Source of the DNA: Pseudonocardia hydrocarbonoxydans
GTDB lineage: Bacteria; Actinomycetota; Actinomycetes; Mycobacteriales; Pseudonocardiaceae
Direction of reading: 5' to 3'
NCBI RefSeq assembly: GCF_006539565.1
Contig: NZ_BJNG01000007.1
Coordinates: forward strand, 1 to 48,274
DNA length: 48,274 nt
Numbering within the stretch: the first letter of the stretch is position 1; every line of letters starts with the position of its first letter. The notes below the pieces were generated by a model. That model did not search any database. It was not told the DNA's origin and worked only from the letters and a program-made list of their open reading frames with translations. Positions 1-7,955 of this stretch are shown here, one piece after another. A program made the translations under genes and the position numbers.

Positions 1-569
1 AAGGCCCGCTGGTGCATGGCGGTGCGCATGTCGCCGGGGTCGACGGCGTACACGCGCACCCCGGGCTCCTCGACGGCGAGCACGGCGGCGAGGTGGTCCA
101 GCGCGGCCTTCGCCGAGCCGTACCCGCCCCAGCCGGGGTAGGCCTCGACGGCGGCGTCCGAGCTGAGGGTGACGACGGTCGGCGCGGCCGCCGCGCGCAG
201 CAGGGGCAGGGCGAGCTGGGTCAGGGCCAGCGCGGCGACGACGGTGGTCTCGTGGACCGCGCGCAGGGCGTCGAGGGGATAGGTCGACAGCGGCGGCAGC
301 GGCGACGGGCCGAGCTCGCCCGCGTTGTGCACCAGCAGGTCCAGCCCGCCGAGCCGCCCCGCGGCGGCGACGAGCTCAGCGCGGTGCGCCGGGTCGGTGA
401 CGTCCCCCGGGACCGCGACGACCCCGGGCAGCCCGGCGGTGGCGGCCGCGAGCCGGTCGGCGTCGCGGCCGGTGGCCAGGACGGTGGTGCCCCGGGCGGC
501 GAGCCCGGCGGCGAGTGCGAGGCCGAACCCCTGTCCGGCGCCGGTGACGATGGCGATGTCGTGGGTCAT
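1..569 (-). CDS. SDR family oxidoreductase (partial, C-terminus outside window)
   Basis: The first 189 residues of a short-chain dehydrogenase/reductase are present; the gene runs off the left edge. The N-terminus carries the Rossmann glycine motif TGAGQGFG (about residues 9-16). An HNAG motif and the active-site YGSAK (Tyr-x-x-x-Lys) follow, so this is a classical NAD(P)-dependent oxidoreductase. Substrate cannot be told. It is divergent from soxR with 46 bp between the starts, and the space holds a SoxR-like operator. The ATG at 569 is chosen because the protein begins directly at the Rossmann strand and the predicted promoter places transcription start at about the ATG (leaderless). Regulation by SoxR is inferred from this layout. 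Confidence 0.88.
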   Translation of the reverse strand, partial: MTHDIAIVTGAGQGFGLALAAGLAARGTTVLATGRDADRLAAATAGLPGVVAVPGDVTDPAHRAELVAAAGRLGGLDLLVHNAGELGPSPLPPLSTYPLDALRAVHETTVVAALALTQLALPLLRAAAAPTVVTLSSDAAVEAYPGWGGYGSAKAALDHLAAVLAVEEPGVRVYAVDPGDMRTAMHQRA

Positions 570-575
570 GCCGCT

Positions 576-606
576 ACCGTGCAACCTGAAGTCAGGTTCA
601 GGTCAA
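576..606 (-). promoter_or_regulatory. SoxR-type promoter/operator for the SDR gene
   Basis: On the minus strand a -35 TTGACC (601-606) is separated by 19 bp from a weak -10 CACGGT (576-581). The spacer contains the perfect palindrome AACCTGA-AG-TCAGGTT (583-598). A long 19-bp spacer filled by a dyad is the hallmark of MerR/SoxR-activated promoters. The -10 lies about 7 bp before the SDR ATG, which predicts a leaderless mRNA. The element match is by eye. Confidence 0.65.
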
Positions 607-615
607 GGGAGGGTG

Positions 616-1086
616 ATGGACGCGCACGACCTGCTCACGATCGGCGAGGTGGCCGACCGCAGCGGCTTCCCGGCGTCGGCGCTGCGGTTCTACGAGCGCG
701 AGGGGCTGCTCCGCACCACCCGTACCTCGGGTGGGCAGCGGCGCTACGAGCGGTCGGTGCTGCGGCGCCTGGCGTTCATCCGGGCCGCGCGGACGATCGG
801 CGTCGGCCTGGACGAGGTGCGCGAGGGCCTCGACCGCCTGCCCGACGGCCGCACGCCGACGAAGGCGGACTGGTCGCGGCTGTCGCGGGCGTGGCGCGGG
901 CGGCTCGACGAGCAGATCGAGGCGCTGGTGGCCCTGCGCGACGGGCTGGACTCCTGCATCGGCTGCGGCTGCCTGTCGCTGGCCCGCTGCCGCCTCTACA
1001 ACCCGGACGACCGCGCCGCGGAGGCCGGCTCCGGCGCCCGCCTCCTCCCGCCCCTGCTCCGCCGCACCCCGGCCCAGGGCGTCTGA
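616..1086 (+). CDS. soxR: Redox-sensing transcriptional activator SoxR
   Basis: 156-residue MerR-family regulator. Residues 6-75 form the winged HTH (LTIGEVADRSG...LRFYEREGLL), followed by a dimerisation helix. The C-terminal cysteine cluster CIGCGCLSLARC gives Cys114, 117, 119 and 125, the C-x2-C-x-C-x5-C spacing that binds the SoxR [2Fe-2S] cluster. In actinomycetes SoxR responds to redox-active compounds and controls a few oxidoreductase or pump genes rather than soxS; the divergent SDR gene is a likely target. The ATG at 616 is chosen because the MerR fold starts immediately after it; upstream in-frame codons have no such similarity. Confidence 0.93.
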   Translation: MDAHDLLTIGEVADRSGFPASALRFYEREGLLRTTRTSGGQRRYERSVLRRLAFIRAARTIGVGLDEVREGLDRLPDGRTPTKADWSRLSRAWRGRLDEQIEALVALRDGLDSCIGCGCLSLARCRLYNPDDRAAEAGSGARLLPPLLRRTPAQGV

Positions 1087-1102
1087 GGGGACTCGCGGAC
1101 GA

Positions 1103-1147
1103 AAAGGGAGGGACTCGCGGGGCGTACCCCCGCGAGTCCCTCCCTTT
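1103..1147. terminator. Bidirectional terminator between soxR and the hydrolase
   Basis: A perfect 20-bp inverted repeat (1103-1122 and 1128-1147) with a 5-nt loop starts with AAA and ends with TTT, so it can act on both strands. It sits between two converging stop codons (1086 and 1166). A partial extra copy of the arm core (GGACTCGCGG) lies just before it at about 1089. Confidence 0.85.
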
Positions 1148-1165
1148 ACGGCCCTGAGTTGCGGG

Positions 1166-2260
1166 TTACTTGCAGGCGGGGAGGGCGTCGGGACGCGCGC
1201 TGATCCAGTCGGCGACGTCCTGGGTGATCTCCGGGCCGTTGCGGTGGAACTCCACCCCGTGCCCGATGCCCGGGTAGTTGTTGAAGGTGACGTCGTCGCT
1301 GCTCAGGAACGTCGCCTCGTCGATCGGGGCACCGTCGGCGCTGAAGATCTCGTCGGCCTCGGCGATCAGGGTGAGCACCGGGATGTCGATCAGCGGCGCG
1401 AGGGCGCGCGAGGGCTGCGGGCCGATGGAGAGGATCTCGCCGGCCGGGGTCTCGTTCACCAGCGGGTGCAGGGCCCGGATGAGCTCCGGGTCGGCCAGGT
1501 CGGTGAACAGGAAGCTGTCGCGGGTCTCGTGGTCACCGAAGAAGAACGGGTAGTCGTCGGTGAGCGTGCGCGGCACCTCCTGCGTCGCGATCTGCGCGGT
1601 GAAGCGCTCGGTGGCGAGGTGGGTGAAGCCGGACAGGATCAGGGCGTCGACGTCCTGGTAGAGCCCGGCGTGGATCTCCGACTCCTCGCTGCCCGCGGAG
1701 TGCCCGATCAGGCCGACGTGCTCGTAGCCGTCGGCGCGCAGCTGCTGGGTGACCTGGTGGCTGGCGTCGGCCAGCGCCTCGACCGTGACCGTGTAGCCGT
1801 TGGGCCGGTCGGAGCTGCGGTACGGGTGGTCGGGCTGGCCGTAGCCGAGCTTGTTCAGGGCGAGGAACGAGATCCCCGACTCCTTCACGATCTTCCGCGC
1901 GATCGAGTAGCGGTCCTGCTCGAAGGGGATGTCCCAGTACCAGGCGCCGGTGGTCAGGGCGTGGTTCGCCTGCAGCACCGAGGTCCGGCAGCCCTCCTGG
2001 CCCGCGGGCTCGTAGAGGAAGCCGCGCAGCGTGTAGGACGACCCGGGCTCGAGCTGGTTGGACACCTCGAAGTCGATCGGGGTCACCGTGACGTCCTCGT
2101 CGGACTCCGGGGCGCTGTAGTCCGACAGCTTGGGGTCACCGGGCAGGGCGTCCTCGGGGAGGGCGGACGCGGAGCCGGCGAAGACCGCGAGGGGGATCGC
2201 GGTGGCGCAGACGGTGAAGGCGGCCGCCATGAGGCGGAGCCTTCGACGAGAAGTGGACAC
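1166..2260 (-). CDS. Secreted alpha/beta hydrolase
   Basis: Alpha/beta-hydrolase fold protein of 364 residues with an N-terminal signal peptide (basic STSRRRLRL, hydrophobic stretch, then a GSASA cleavage region). The nucleophile elbow GHSAGS is present, and a late GIGHGVEFH could supply the catalytic His. It is probably an exported esterase or lipase-like enzyme; substrate unknown. The GTG at 2260 is preferred over an upstream in-frame start at 2299 because GGAG lies 5 nt before it and it opens directly onto the signal peptide. It is monocistronic and ends at the shared terminator. Confidence 0.85.
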   Translation of the reverse strand: MSTSRRRLRLMAAAFTVCATAIPLAVFAGSASALPEDALPGDPKLSDYSAPESDEDVTVTPIDFEVSNQLEPGSSYTLRGFLYEPAGQEGCRTSVLQANHALTTGAWYWDIPFEQDRYSIARKIVKESGISFLALNKLGYGQPDHPYRSSDRPNGYTVTVEALADASHQVTQQLRADGYEHVGLIGHSAGSEESEIHAGLYQDVDALILSGFTHLATERFTAQIATQEVPRTLTDDYPFFFGDHETRDSFLFTDLADPELIRALHPLVNETPAGEILSIGPQPSRALAPLIDIPVLTLIAEADEIFSADGAPIDEATFLSSDDVTFNNYPGIGHGVEFHRNGPEITQDVADWISARPDALPACK

Positions 2261-2294
2261 GTTTACTCCGAACGGACGCGGGGAGCGCCCTGGC

Positions 2295-2323
2295 ACCATA
2301 TGGAGTAGTAAGTGTCAGTCCAA
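2295..2323 (-). promoter_or_regulatory. Sigma70-like promoter for the secreted hydrolase
   Basis: On the minus strand TTGGAC (2318-2323) and TATGGT (2295-2300) are separated by exactly 17 bp. Transcription would start near 2288, about 28 nt before the GTG at 2260. An imperfect dyad GTGTC...GACAC (about 2312-2331) overlaps the -35 and could be a repressor site. Confidence 0.5.
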
Positions 2324-2368
2324 GTCGACACGATGGCCGTCCTGTTAACGAAGTCTCACGCTGTCGGC

Positions 2369-3823
2369 CTAATGAGGGTGAGGCATTCGGGCGGCGCGCA
2401 GGGCGGAGCGTCGCACCTTGCCCGTGTCCTCCCGCAGCGGTTCGTCGACGCGTTCCCACGACCGGGGGACCTTGTTGCTGGTCAACCGCCCGGCCACGTG
2501 GGCGCCGAGATCCTCGTCGGACACCTCGGCGGCGAGCTGGACGATGGCGTGCACGCGGGCGCCGAGGTCCTCGTCGGGCAGTCCGATCACGCAGCAGGAC
2601 AACACGTGTGGGTGATCGGCGAGCGCCGCCTCCACCTCGGCCGGGTAGACGTTGGCGCCGCCGACGAGGATCAGGTCGCTGCGCCGGTCGGCCAGGTAGA
2701 GATAGCCGTCGGCGTCCATGTGGCCGAGGTCGCCGATGGACTCCCAGCCGTCGACGAACCGCGACCGTGCCCCGAGGTAGTGGTAGGTCGTGGTGTCGGG
2801 CGGCGGGCGCATCCACACCTCGCCGATCTCCCCGGCGGGCAGCGGGTGGCCGTCGGCGTCGGCGATACGCATCTCGCCCGACACCGGCCGGCCCACGGAG
2901 CCGGGACGGTCCAGCCACTCCACGCCGTCGATCATGCAGACGGCCAGCGACTCGGTGCCCGCGTACAGCTCCAGGACCCGCTCGGGGCCCAGCCAGTCGA
3001 TCCAGGCCCTCTTCACCGGCTCCGGGCACGGCGCGCCGACGTGCAGCAGCGTCCGCACGCTCGACAGGTCGGCCGCCTCCCGGACCTCGGCGGGCAGCCG
3101 CAGGATCCGGCCCATGAGCGTCGGCACGGCGTAGAGCCAGTGCACGCGGTGGCGGACGACGGCGTCGAGGACGTGCGCGCCGTCGAAGCGGTCGAGCACC
3201 AGCAGCGGGCACCCGCGCAGCAGTGCGATCAGGGAGAACATGAACGGGGCGTTGTGGTGCAGCGGGGCGGTGACGGCGAAGACGTCGCCCGGCCCGCCGA
3301 TCCGCAGCCGGTCGGCGCGTGCGGTCACCTCGTCGGTCCAGCCGGCCGCCCCAGCCACGATGATCTTCGGCCGGCCGGTGCTCCCGCCCGACGTCGGCGC
3401 CTTCCAGCTCGGCGGGAGCGCGGCCGGCAGCGGGTCGGGGGAGCGTGCCGGGTCGGGCGTCCAGGTGGGCGGCAGCGACGGCCGGTCGGCCGCGTCGAGG
3501 CCGACGACCAGTGGCGCGCCCGCGATGTCGACGAGCGCGGCCAGCTCGGCGGGCGGGAGCTTCGCCGCCACCGGCTGGGGCACCGCCCCGAGCTTCCAGA
3601 CGCCCAGCACGGCGGCGTAGAACGCGGCCCCGTTGGCCAGCCCGATCGTCACCAGGTCGTCCTGCCCGACGCCGTGCGCGGCGAACTCGTGCGCCGCCCG
3701 GTTCGACGCGGCCGCGAGCTCCGCGCGGGTGACCGGGCCGTCGGGTGCGTACAGGGCCACGGCGTCGGGGTCGGCGGCGGCGAGTCGGTCGAAACCGGTG
3801 CCCACCGGAATGTGGTCGTCCAC
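2369..3823 (-). CDS. AMP-forming acyl-CoA synthetase / ligase
   Basis: 484-residue class I adenylate-forming enzyme that activates a carboxylate to acyl-AMP and then to the CoA thioester. Seen motifs: P-loop-like A3 TSGGSTGRPK (about 144-153), A5 YAGTES, A7 YLADRRSDLI with the hinge Asp, and the C-terminal catalytic Lys in DTGKVRR. It is slightly shorter than the usual 500-550 residues but complete. The sequence style resembles the bile-acid/aryl-CoA ligase branch, but the substrate cannot be inferred. GTG start at 3823 follows a G-rich stretch. Divergent from the phosphatase gene with 78 bp between starts. Confidence 0.85.
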   Translation of the reverse strand: MDDHIPVGTGFDRLAAADPDAVALYAPDGPVTRAELAAASNRAAHEFAAHGVGQDDLVTIGLANGAAFYAAVLGVWKLGAVPQPVAAKLPPAELAALVDIAGAPLVVGLDAADRPSLPPTWTPDPARSPDPLPAALPPSWKAPTSGGSTGRPKIIVAGAAGWTDEVTARADRLRIGGPGDVFAVTAPLHHNAPFMFSLIALLRGCPLLVLDRFDGAHVLDAVVRHRVHWLYAVPTLMGRILRLPAEVREAADLSSVRTLLHVGAPCPEPVKRAWIDWLGPERVLELYAGTESLAVCMIDGVEWLDRPGSVGRPVSGEMRIADADGHPLPAGEIGEVWMRPPPDTTTYHYLGARSRFVDGWESIGDLGHMDADGYLYLADRRSDLILVGGANVYPAEVEAALADHPHVLSCCVIGLPDEDLGARVHAIVQLAAEVSDEDLGAHVAGRLTSNKVPRSWERVDEPLREDTGKVRRSALRAARMPHPH

Positions 3824-3901
3824 GGGCCCCCCGGTTAGCGTGGCTGGAGTGATCGACCGTGAGTACACCACCGTTGCGTGCCCGACGCCGGGAACCGTGC
3901 G

Positions 3902-4630
3902 ATGAGCGGGCGCACGCTGCCGTTCGAGGGGGTCGACAACGTCCGCGACGTCGGCGGCCTGCCACTGGCCGCCGGGGGCTCGACCCGGCACGGGGTGCTG
4001 CTGCGCAGCGGGTCGCTGCACTTCGCGACCCCCGCCGACGTCACCCGGCTCGTCGACGACTTCGGCCTGACGCTGGTGCTCGACCTGCGCACGCCCGGCG
4101 AGATCGACCGCGACGGGCCCACGCCGGTCGCCGCGGCCGGCGTCGAGACGGTGGCGCTGACCTTCATCGGGGCGAGCCGCGACATCCTGCCCGAGGCGGG
4201 CGACGACACCGATCCGATGCTGCGCAACCACCTCGGCTACCTCGGTGACCATCCGGCCAACGTCGCCGAGGCCGTCCGGCGCCTGGCCGCCGCCGACGCC
4301 GGACCCGCGCTCGTGCACTGCGCGGCGGGCAAGGACCGCACCGGGGTGCTGGTGGCGCTGGTCCTCGACGCCGTGGGGGTGGAGCGCGCCGAGGTGGTGG
4401 CCGACTACGTGCTGTCGGCGGAGAACGTGGAGGCGATGTTCCGCCGCTGGACCACCGCCGCGGGCGAGGAGATGCCCGCCGACCTCACCCCGCACAAGCC
4501 CCGGGCCGCGGTCATGCACGCCGTGCTGGCCCACCTGGACGCGGAGTGGGGCGGGGCGGCCGGCTGGCTGGCCGCCAACGGCCTGACCGCCGACCACCTG
4601 GACCGCCTGCGGGCCCGGCTCACCGGCTAG
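3902..4630 (+). CDS. Tyrosine-protein phosphatase (IphP/PTP-like)
   Basis: 242-residue dual-specificity-type tyrosine/phosphoinositide phosphatase. The N-terminal VDNVRDVGGL and LLRSG motifs and the P-loop HCAAGKDRTG (Cys140 nucleophile, Arg146) are those of the bacterial Y_phosphatase3 family, relatives of mycobacterial PtpB. Asp in the DLRTPGEID segment is conserved in the family. The ATG at 3902 is used; an in-frame GTG at 3878 would add eight residues. Its stop overlaps the convergent toxin gene by 3 nt within a CTAG. The cellular target is unknown. Confidence 0.88.
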   Translation: MSGRTLPFEGVDNVRDVGGLPLAAGGSTRHGVLLRSGSLHFATPADVTRLVDDFGLTLVLDLRTPGEIDRDGPTPVAAAGVETVALTFIGASRDILPEAGDDTDPMLRNHLGYLGDHPANVAEAVRRLAAADAGPALVHCAAGKDRTGVLVALVLDAVGVERAEVVADYVLSAENVEAMFRRWTTAAGEEMPADLTPHKPRAAVMHAVLAHLDAEWGGAAGWLAANGLTADHLDRLRARLTG

Positions 4631-5019
4631 GGGAGCTCCTCGATCGTCACCGCGGTGTCGAGCTTGCGCAGCGCCCAGGGCTCCCCGGTGACGGCGGGCC
4701 AGCCGCGACGCCGGGCGCTGAGCGTGACCTGCCCGGCCGAGAGGTCGTCGCCGCCGGACTCGGCGAGCAGCAGGCCGGACTCCTGGGCGGCGCGCGGGTC
4801 GAGCTGGTCGATCACCGTGATCGGCAGGTCGAGCAGCACGCCGAGCGCGGCGTGGTATTCGGGGGCGAGCACCGACCACGCCTTGCTCAGCGCGGCGCTG
4901 GGCACGGCGAGCACGATGTCGGCCTCGACCGCGGCCCAGACCAGCGCCCGGACGTAGACCGGGCGGCCGGTGGCGAAGGCGATGAGTGCGGAGGCGTCGA
5001 GTACCCGGCCGCCGATCAC
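4627..5019 (-). CDS. PIN-domain protein, VapC-like toxin
   Basis: 130-residue small PIN-domain protein, the RNase toxin half of a VapBC-type system. It opens with the PIN strand VLDASALIAFATG (first metal-binding Asp) and has a mid acidic position and a late ARRRGWPAVTGEP where the family usually has a T-x-D metal ligand. Here the expected Asp is Glu or absent, so activity is not certain. It starts 23 nt after the antitoxin stop in the same operon. A non-toxin PIN role is possible but less likely given the RHH partner. Confidence 0.75.
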   Translation of the reverse strand: MIGGRVLDASALIAFATGRPVYVRALVWAAVEADIVLAVPSAALSKAWSVLAPEYHAALGVLLDLPITVIDQLDPRAAQESGLLLAESGGDDLSAGQVTLSARRRGWPAVTGEPWALRKLDTAVTIEELP

Positions 5020-5042
5020 TGAGCGTCACCCATGCGGGACCC

Positions 5043-5285
5043 CTAGACCGCGGCCGCGGGCGGCGCGAACCGCAGCGTGCGACGGGCCTCGTCGAGCTCG
5101 TCGGGGGGTGGCGGGCCGCCGTAGAGGTTCTCCAGGGTGGTCAGCGTCCGCTCCCGGACCTGCCGTGCGGCCACGGCCTCGGCGATGTAGGCGGACATGC
5201 TCGACGCCGCTCCCCGACGCACCGCACTGCGGGCCTCGGCGACCAGGTCGGCCGGCAGGCTCACCGTCACACGCTCGCTGCGCAT
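5043..5285 (-). CDS. Ribbon-helix-helix antitoxin (VapB/CopG-like)
   Basis: 80-residue protein with an N-terminal ribbon-helix-helix: strand ERVTVSLPADL, then two helices through SSMSAYIAEAVAARQ. The C-terminal tail is rich in Pro and Arg and probably wraps the toxin. It lies directly upstream of the PIN gene with 23 nt between them, the usual antitoxin-first order, and is expected to autorepress the pair. ATG at 5285 chosen as the start immediately before the RHH strand. Confidence 0.75.
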   Translation of the reverse strand: MRSERVTVSLPADLVAEARSAVRRGAASSMSAYIAEAVAARQVRERTLTTLENLYGGPPPPDELDEARRTLRFAPPAAAV

Positions 5286-5326
5286 GTGCGGAGAGTACTG
5301 GGCGCGGGGCCACCGTGCATACGGCG

Positions 5327-6259
5327 TCACGTCGGATCGGTCCCCCGGACGGCCGCGACGAACAGTGCCAGCGCCGCGAGCAGGGCGGTGCCGGCCAGCC
5401 AGGTGCCGAGGCCGCCGCCGTCGACGAGGGCCCACAGCGCCGCGACGAGCGGGGCGGGCGCGGTGAGCGGGAGGTCGGCGAGCAGCTGCCGGCGCAGCGG
5501 GGCGGCCGCCGCCGCGCGGGACGCGGCCGAGGCGTCCGGGCGGGCGGGGTTGTCGGTGCGCCGGCCGCGCGGCTCCGTCGAGCGCACCGGCCCGGACGGC
5601 GGCACCGTCCGCCCGTCGATCTCCGCGGCGACGTAGCGGTGGGTCAGCGGGTCGCCGCGCAGGCGGACGGCGGCGGGGGAGGGCAGCGCGGGCAGGGCCG
5701 GGTCGAAGTGCAGCGGGATCCAGCGCGGCGGCACGGTCGCGGTCTCCAGCCAGGACCGGCTGCTCAGGCCCGCCTGGATGCGGACCCGCCCGGCGTCGAG
5801 GGTGCGGGGAGGCTGCGCGGCCGCCCGGCGCCGGGACAGCACCTGCCAGGCCCCGACCAGCGGGACGAGCGCGGCCGCCACCGCGGCCAGGACGAGCGTG
5901 CCCAGCGCGCGGTCGGCGTCGGCGAGGACGGCGGCGCCGGGGATCAGCGGGGGGCCCGCGGGGGAGTGCGCCACCTCGGTGCGGGTGCCGACCGGGGGAG
6001 GCGGCCCGGCCAGCTCGACCGGGTCGCTGCGCTCGGTGCCGCCGGAGGGGGTCCAGCGCAGCGTCACGGAGTCGCCGTCGACGGCCGTGACGACGCCGAA
6101 GGTGCGCTGGGTCGCGGAGGCGAGGACGGCGGACGCGGACGCGAACGCCGTGCCCGCCACGAGGGCGAGCACGGCGCACACGAGCAGGACCAGCACGGAC
6201 GTGAGCAGGCCGTACCGCAGGGCGCGGGGGGCGGTGCTCACGTCCGCGCGCAGGGTCAT
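5327..6259 (-). CDS. Hypothetical membrane protein linked to the peptide ABC operon
   Basis: 310 residues, not recognised as a named family. Two N-terminal-half membrane segments (about residues 15-40 and 118-140) flank an extracellular beta-rich stretch (TFGVVTAVDGDSVTLRW...). A cytoplasmic region and two closely spaced C-terminal hydrophobic helices follow. Overall layout is like the actinobacterial Rv1733c-type membrane proteins, but this is only a resemblance. The ATG overlaps the stop of the substrate-binding-protein gene (ATGA), so it is translationally coupled to the ABC operon; a role with that transporter is inference. Confidence 0.65.
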   Translation of the reverse strand: MTLRADVSTAPRALRYGLLTSVLVLLVCAVLALVAGTAFASASAVLASATQRTFGVVTAVDGDSVTLRWTPSGGTERSDPVELAGPPPPVGTRTEVAHSPAGPPLIPGAAVLADADRALGTLVLAAVAAALVPLVGAWQVLSRRRAAAQPPRTLDAGRVRIQAGLSSRSWLETATVPPRWIPLHFDPALPALPSPAAVRLRGDPLTHRYVAAEIDGRTVPPSGPVRSTEPRGRRTDNPARPDASAASRAAAAAPLRRQLLADLPLTAPAPLVAALWALVDGGGLGTWLAGTALLAALALFVAAVRGTDPT

Positions 6260-7932
6260 CCGGCGACGAACCCGGAGTCGACGTAGTCGATGTCCGCGGT
6301 GCCCGGCGCGCCGAAGTTGGCGAGGGTGTCGCGGACGGCGTACGCACCGGTGGACTGGTAGAGCGGCAGCTGCGGCATGGTCTCCCAGATCAGGGTGTCG
6401 ATCTCGTTGCCCAGCTCGGCCCGGGCCGCGTCGTCGAGCTCGACGAACGCCTCCGCGTAGAGCGCGTCGATCTCCGGGGTGCCGATGTTGCCGTAGTTCT
6501 GGTCGCCCGGGGTCGAGTAGATGTTGCGCGTCGAGGTCACCGGGAACGGCGTGCCCGACCAGCCGAAGCCGACCATGTCGAAGTCGCCCGGCGTCACGTA
6601 CTGGTCGAACAGGTCGGCCGAGGCGGCGGGCACGAACTCGACGCCCACCCCGATCGTCGCGAGCTGGGACTGGACGAGCTGGGAGATCCGCTCGCTGATC
6701 GGGTTGCCCGCGGTGGTGACGTAGCGCAGGGTGAGCTGCTGCCCGTCCCTGGTGCGCACCTGGCCCTCGCCGGGGGAGACCCAGCCGAGCCCGTCGAGCG
6801 CGGCGCTCGCGGCGGCCGGGTCGAAGGCGACCGGCGCGGAGTGGTCGACGTAGTTCGCCGAGCCCTCGGTGTAGAGGAAGCTGCCCAGCGGGGTGGCCTC
6901 GGGCACGATCTGGCCGATCAGCGCGCTGGTCACGACCTGCCGGTCGATGCCCTGTGCGATCGCCCGGCGCAGCGCCGGGTCGGCCAGGATCGCGCCCTCG
7001 CCGCCGTTGAACGTGATGTGGTTGTAGGTCGGCTCGGCGGCCTGCCGCACCTCGACGCCGGGGATGCCCTGGCTGCGCTGGAACAGGTCGACGCTCGACC
7101 CGATCGCGTAGAAGTCGATCTCGTTGTTGGCCAGCGCGTCGGCCAGCGCGTCGCGCTCGACGACGCGGTCGAGCTTCGCCGGCTCGCCCCACCAGGCCTC
7201 GTTGCGCACGAGGGTGATCGTCTGCGCGGTGGCGTCGACCGTCTCGACCCGGAACGGGCCCGCGGTCGTCAGCGGCTGGGCCTGCCAGCCGGTGTTGAAC
7301 GTGGCCGGGTCGGTGTTCGTCGACGCCGGGTAGATGTTGTCGAACAGGCTGTTCCACTCGGCGAACACGGTGCCGAAGGTGGCCACGGCCTGCTTGTCGT
7401 CGACGCCGCGCTCGACGGAGACGATGTCCTCGTAGCCGGTCGTGCCCGCCACGCTGAACGCCTCGTTCGTGCCGTTCTGGGCCTGCCACTGGGCCTGCAG
7501 GTCGACCCAGGTGATCGGCGTGCCGTCGTCCCAGTTCGCCTCGGGGTTGATCGTGTAGGTGACGACCTGCGGGGACTCCGAGGTCAGCTCGATCGAGGTG
7601 AAGTAGTCGGTGTTCACCGCGACGGTGCCGTCGGCGAGCGCGTCGAAGGCGTGCGGCATCAGCGGGTCCATCACGAACTTGCCGTCGCGCAGGGTGCCGT
7701 CGACCTGGTTGCGGTTGTAGTTGTCCGGCAGGGCGTCGAGCGGGAAGCGCAGGTCGCCGCCGTCGGCCACCTGGTCGCGGGGCAGCTCGTTGATGTCGTT
7801 GACGCCCTGCTCGCCGGTGTTGGGGGCCAGACCGCCACCCGGCGCGCCACCGCCCCCCACCCCGCCGCAGCCGGCCAGCACCAGCGCCGCGGTGGCGGCC
7901 AGTGCCGCCAGAACCGCTGATCTCGATCGCAT
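6256..7932 (-). CDS. ABC transporter substrate-binding lipoprotein (family 5, peptide)
   Basis: 558-residue solute-binding protein of the oligopeptide/dipeptide family. A lipoprotein signal peptide ends in the lipobox LVLAGCG, so the mature protein is lipid-anchored outside the membrane. The body has typical family features such as the NWDDGTPITWVDL segment and repeated PxxR/GID motifs. ATG at 7932 is chosen: GAGGAAG lies about 6 nt upstream and it begins the signal peptide; an upstream in-frame start at 7959 is less likely. It follows the ATPase gene by 23 nt and delivers substrate to the permeases encoded upstream. Confidence 0.92.
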   Translation of the reverse strand: MRSRSAVLAALAATAALVLAGCGGVGGGGAPGGGLAPNTGEQGVNDINELPRDQVADGGDLRFPLDALPDNYNRNQVDGTLRDGKFVMDPLMPHAFDALADGTVAVNTDYFTSIELTSESPQVVTYTINPEANWDDGTPITWVDLQAQWQAQNGTNEAFSVAGTTGYEDIVSVERGVDDKQAVATFGTVFAEWNSLFDNIYPASTNTDPATFNTGWQAQPLTTAGPFRVETVDATAQTITLVRNEAWWGEPAKLDRVVERDALADALANNEIDFYAIGSSVDLFQRSQGIPGVEVRQAAEPTYNHITFNGGEGAILADPALRRAIAQGIDRQVVTSALIGQIVPEATPLGSFLYTEGSANYVDHSAPVAFDPAAASAALDGLGWVSPGEGQVRTRDGQQLTLRYVTTAGNPISERISQLVQSQLATIGVGVEFVPAASADLFDQYVTPGDFDMVGFGWSGTPFPVTSTRNIYSTPGDQNYGNIGTPEIDALYAEAFVELDDAARAELGNEIDTLIWETMPQLPLYQSTGAYAVRDTLANFGAPGTADIDYVDSGFVAG

Positions 7933-7955
7933 ACGGGACTTCCTCTCGTGAAGGG

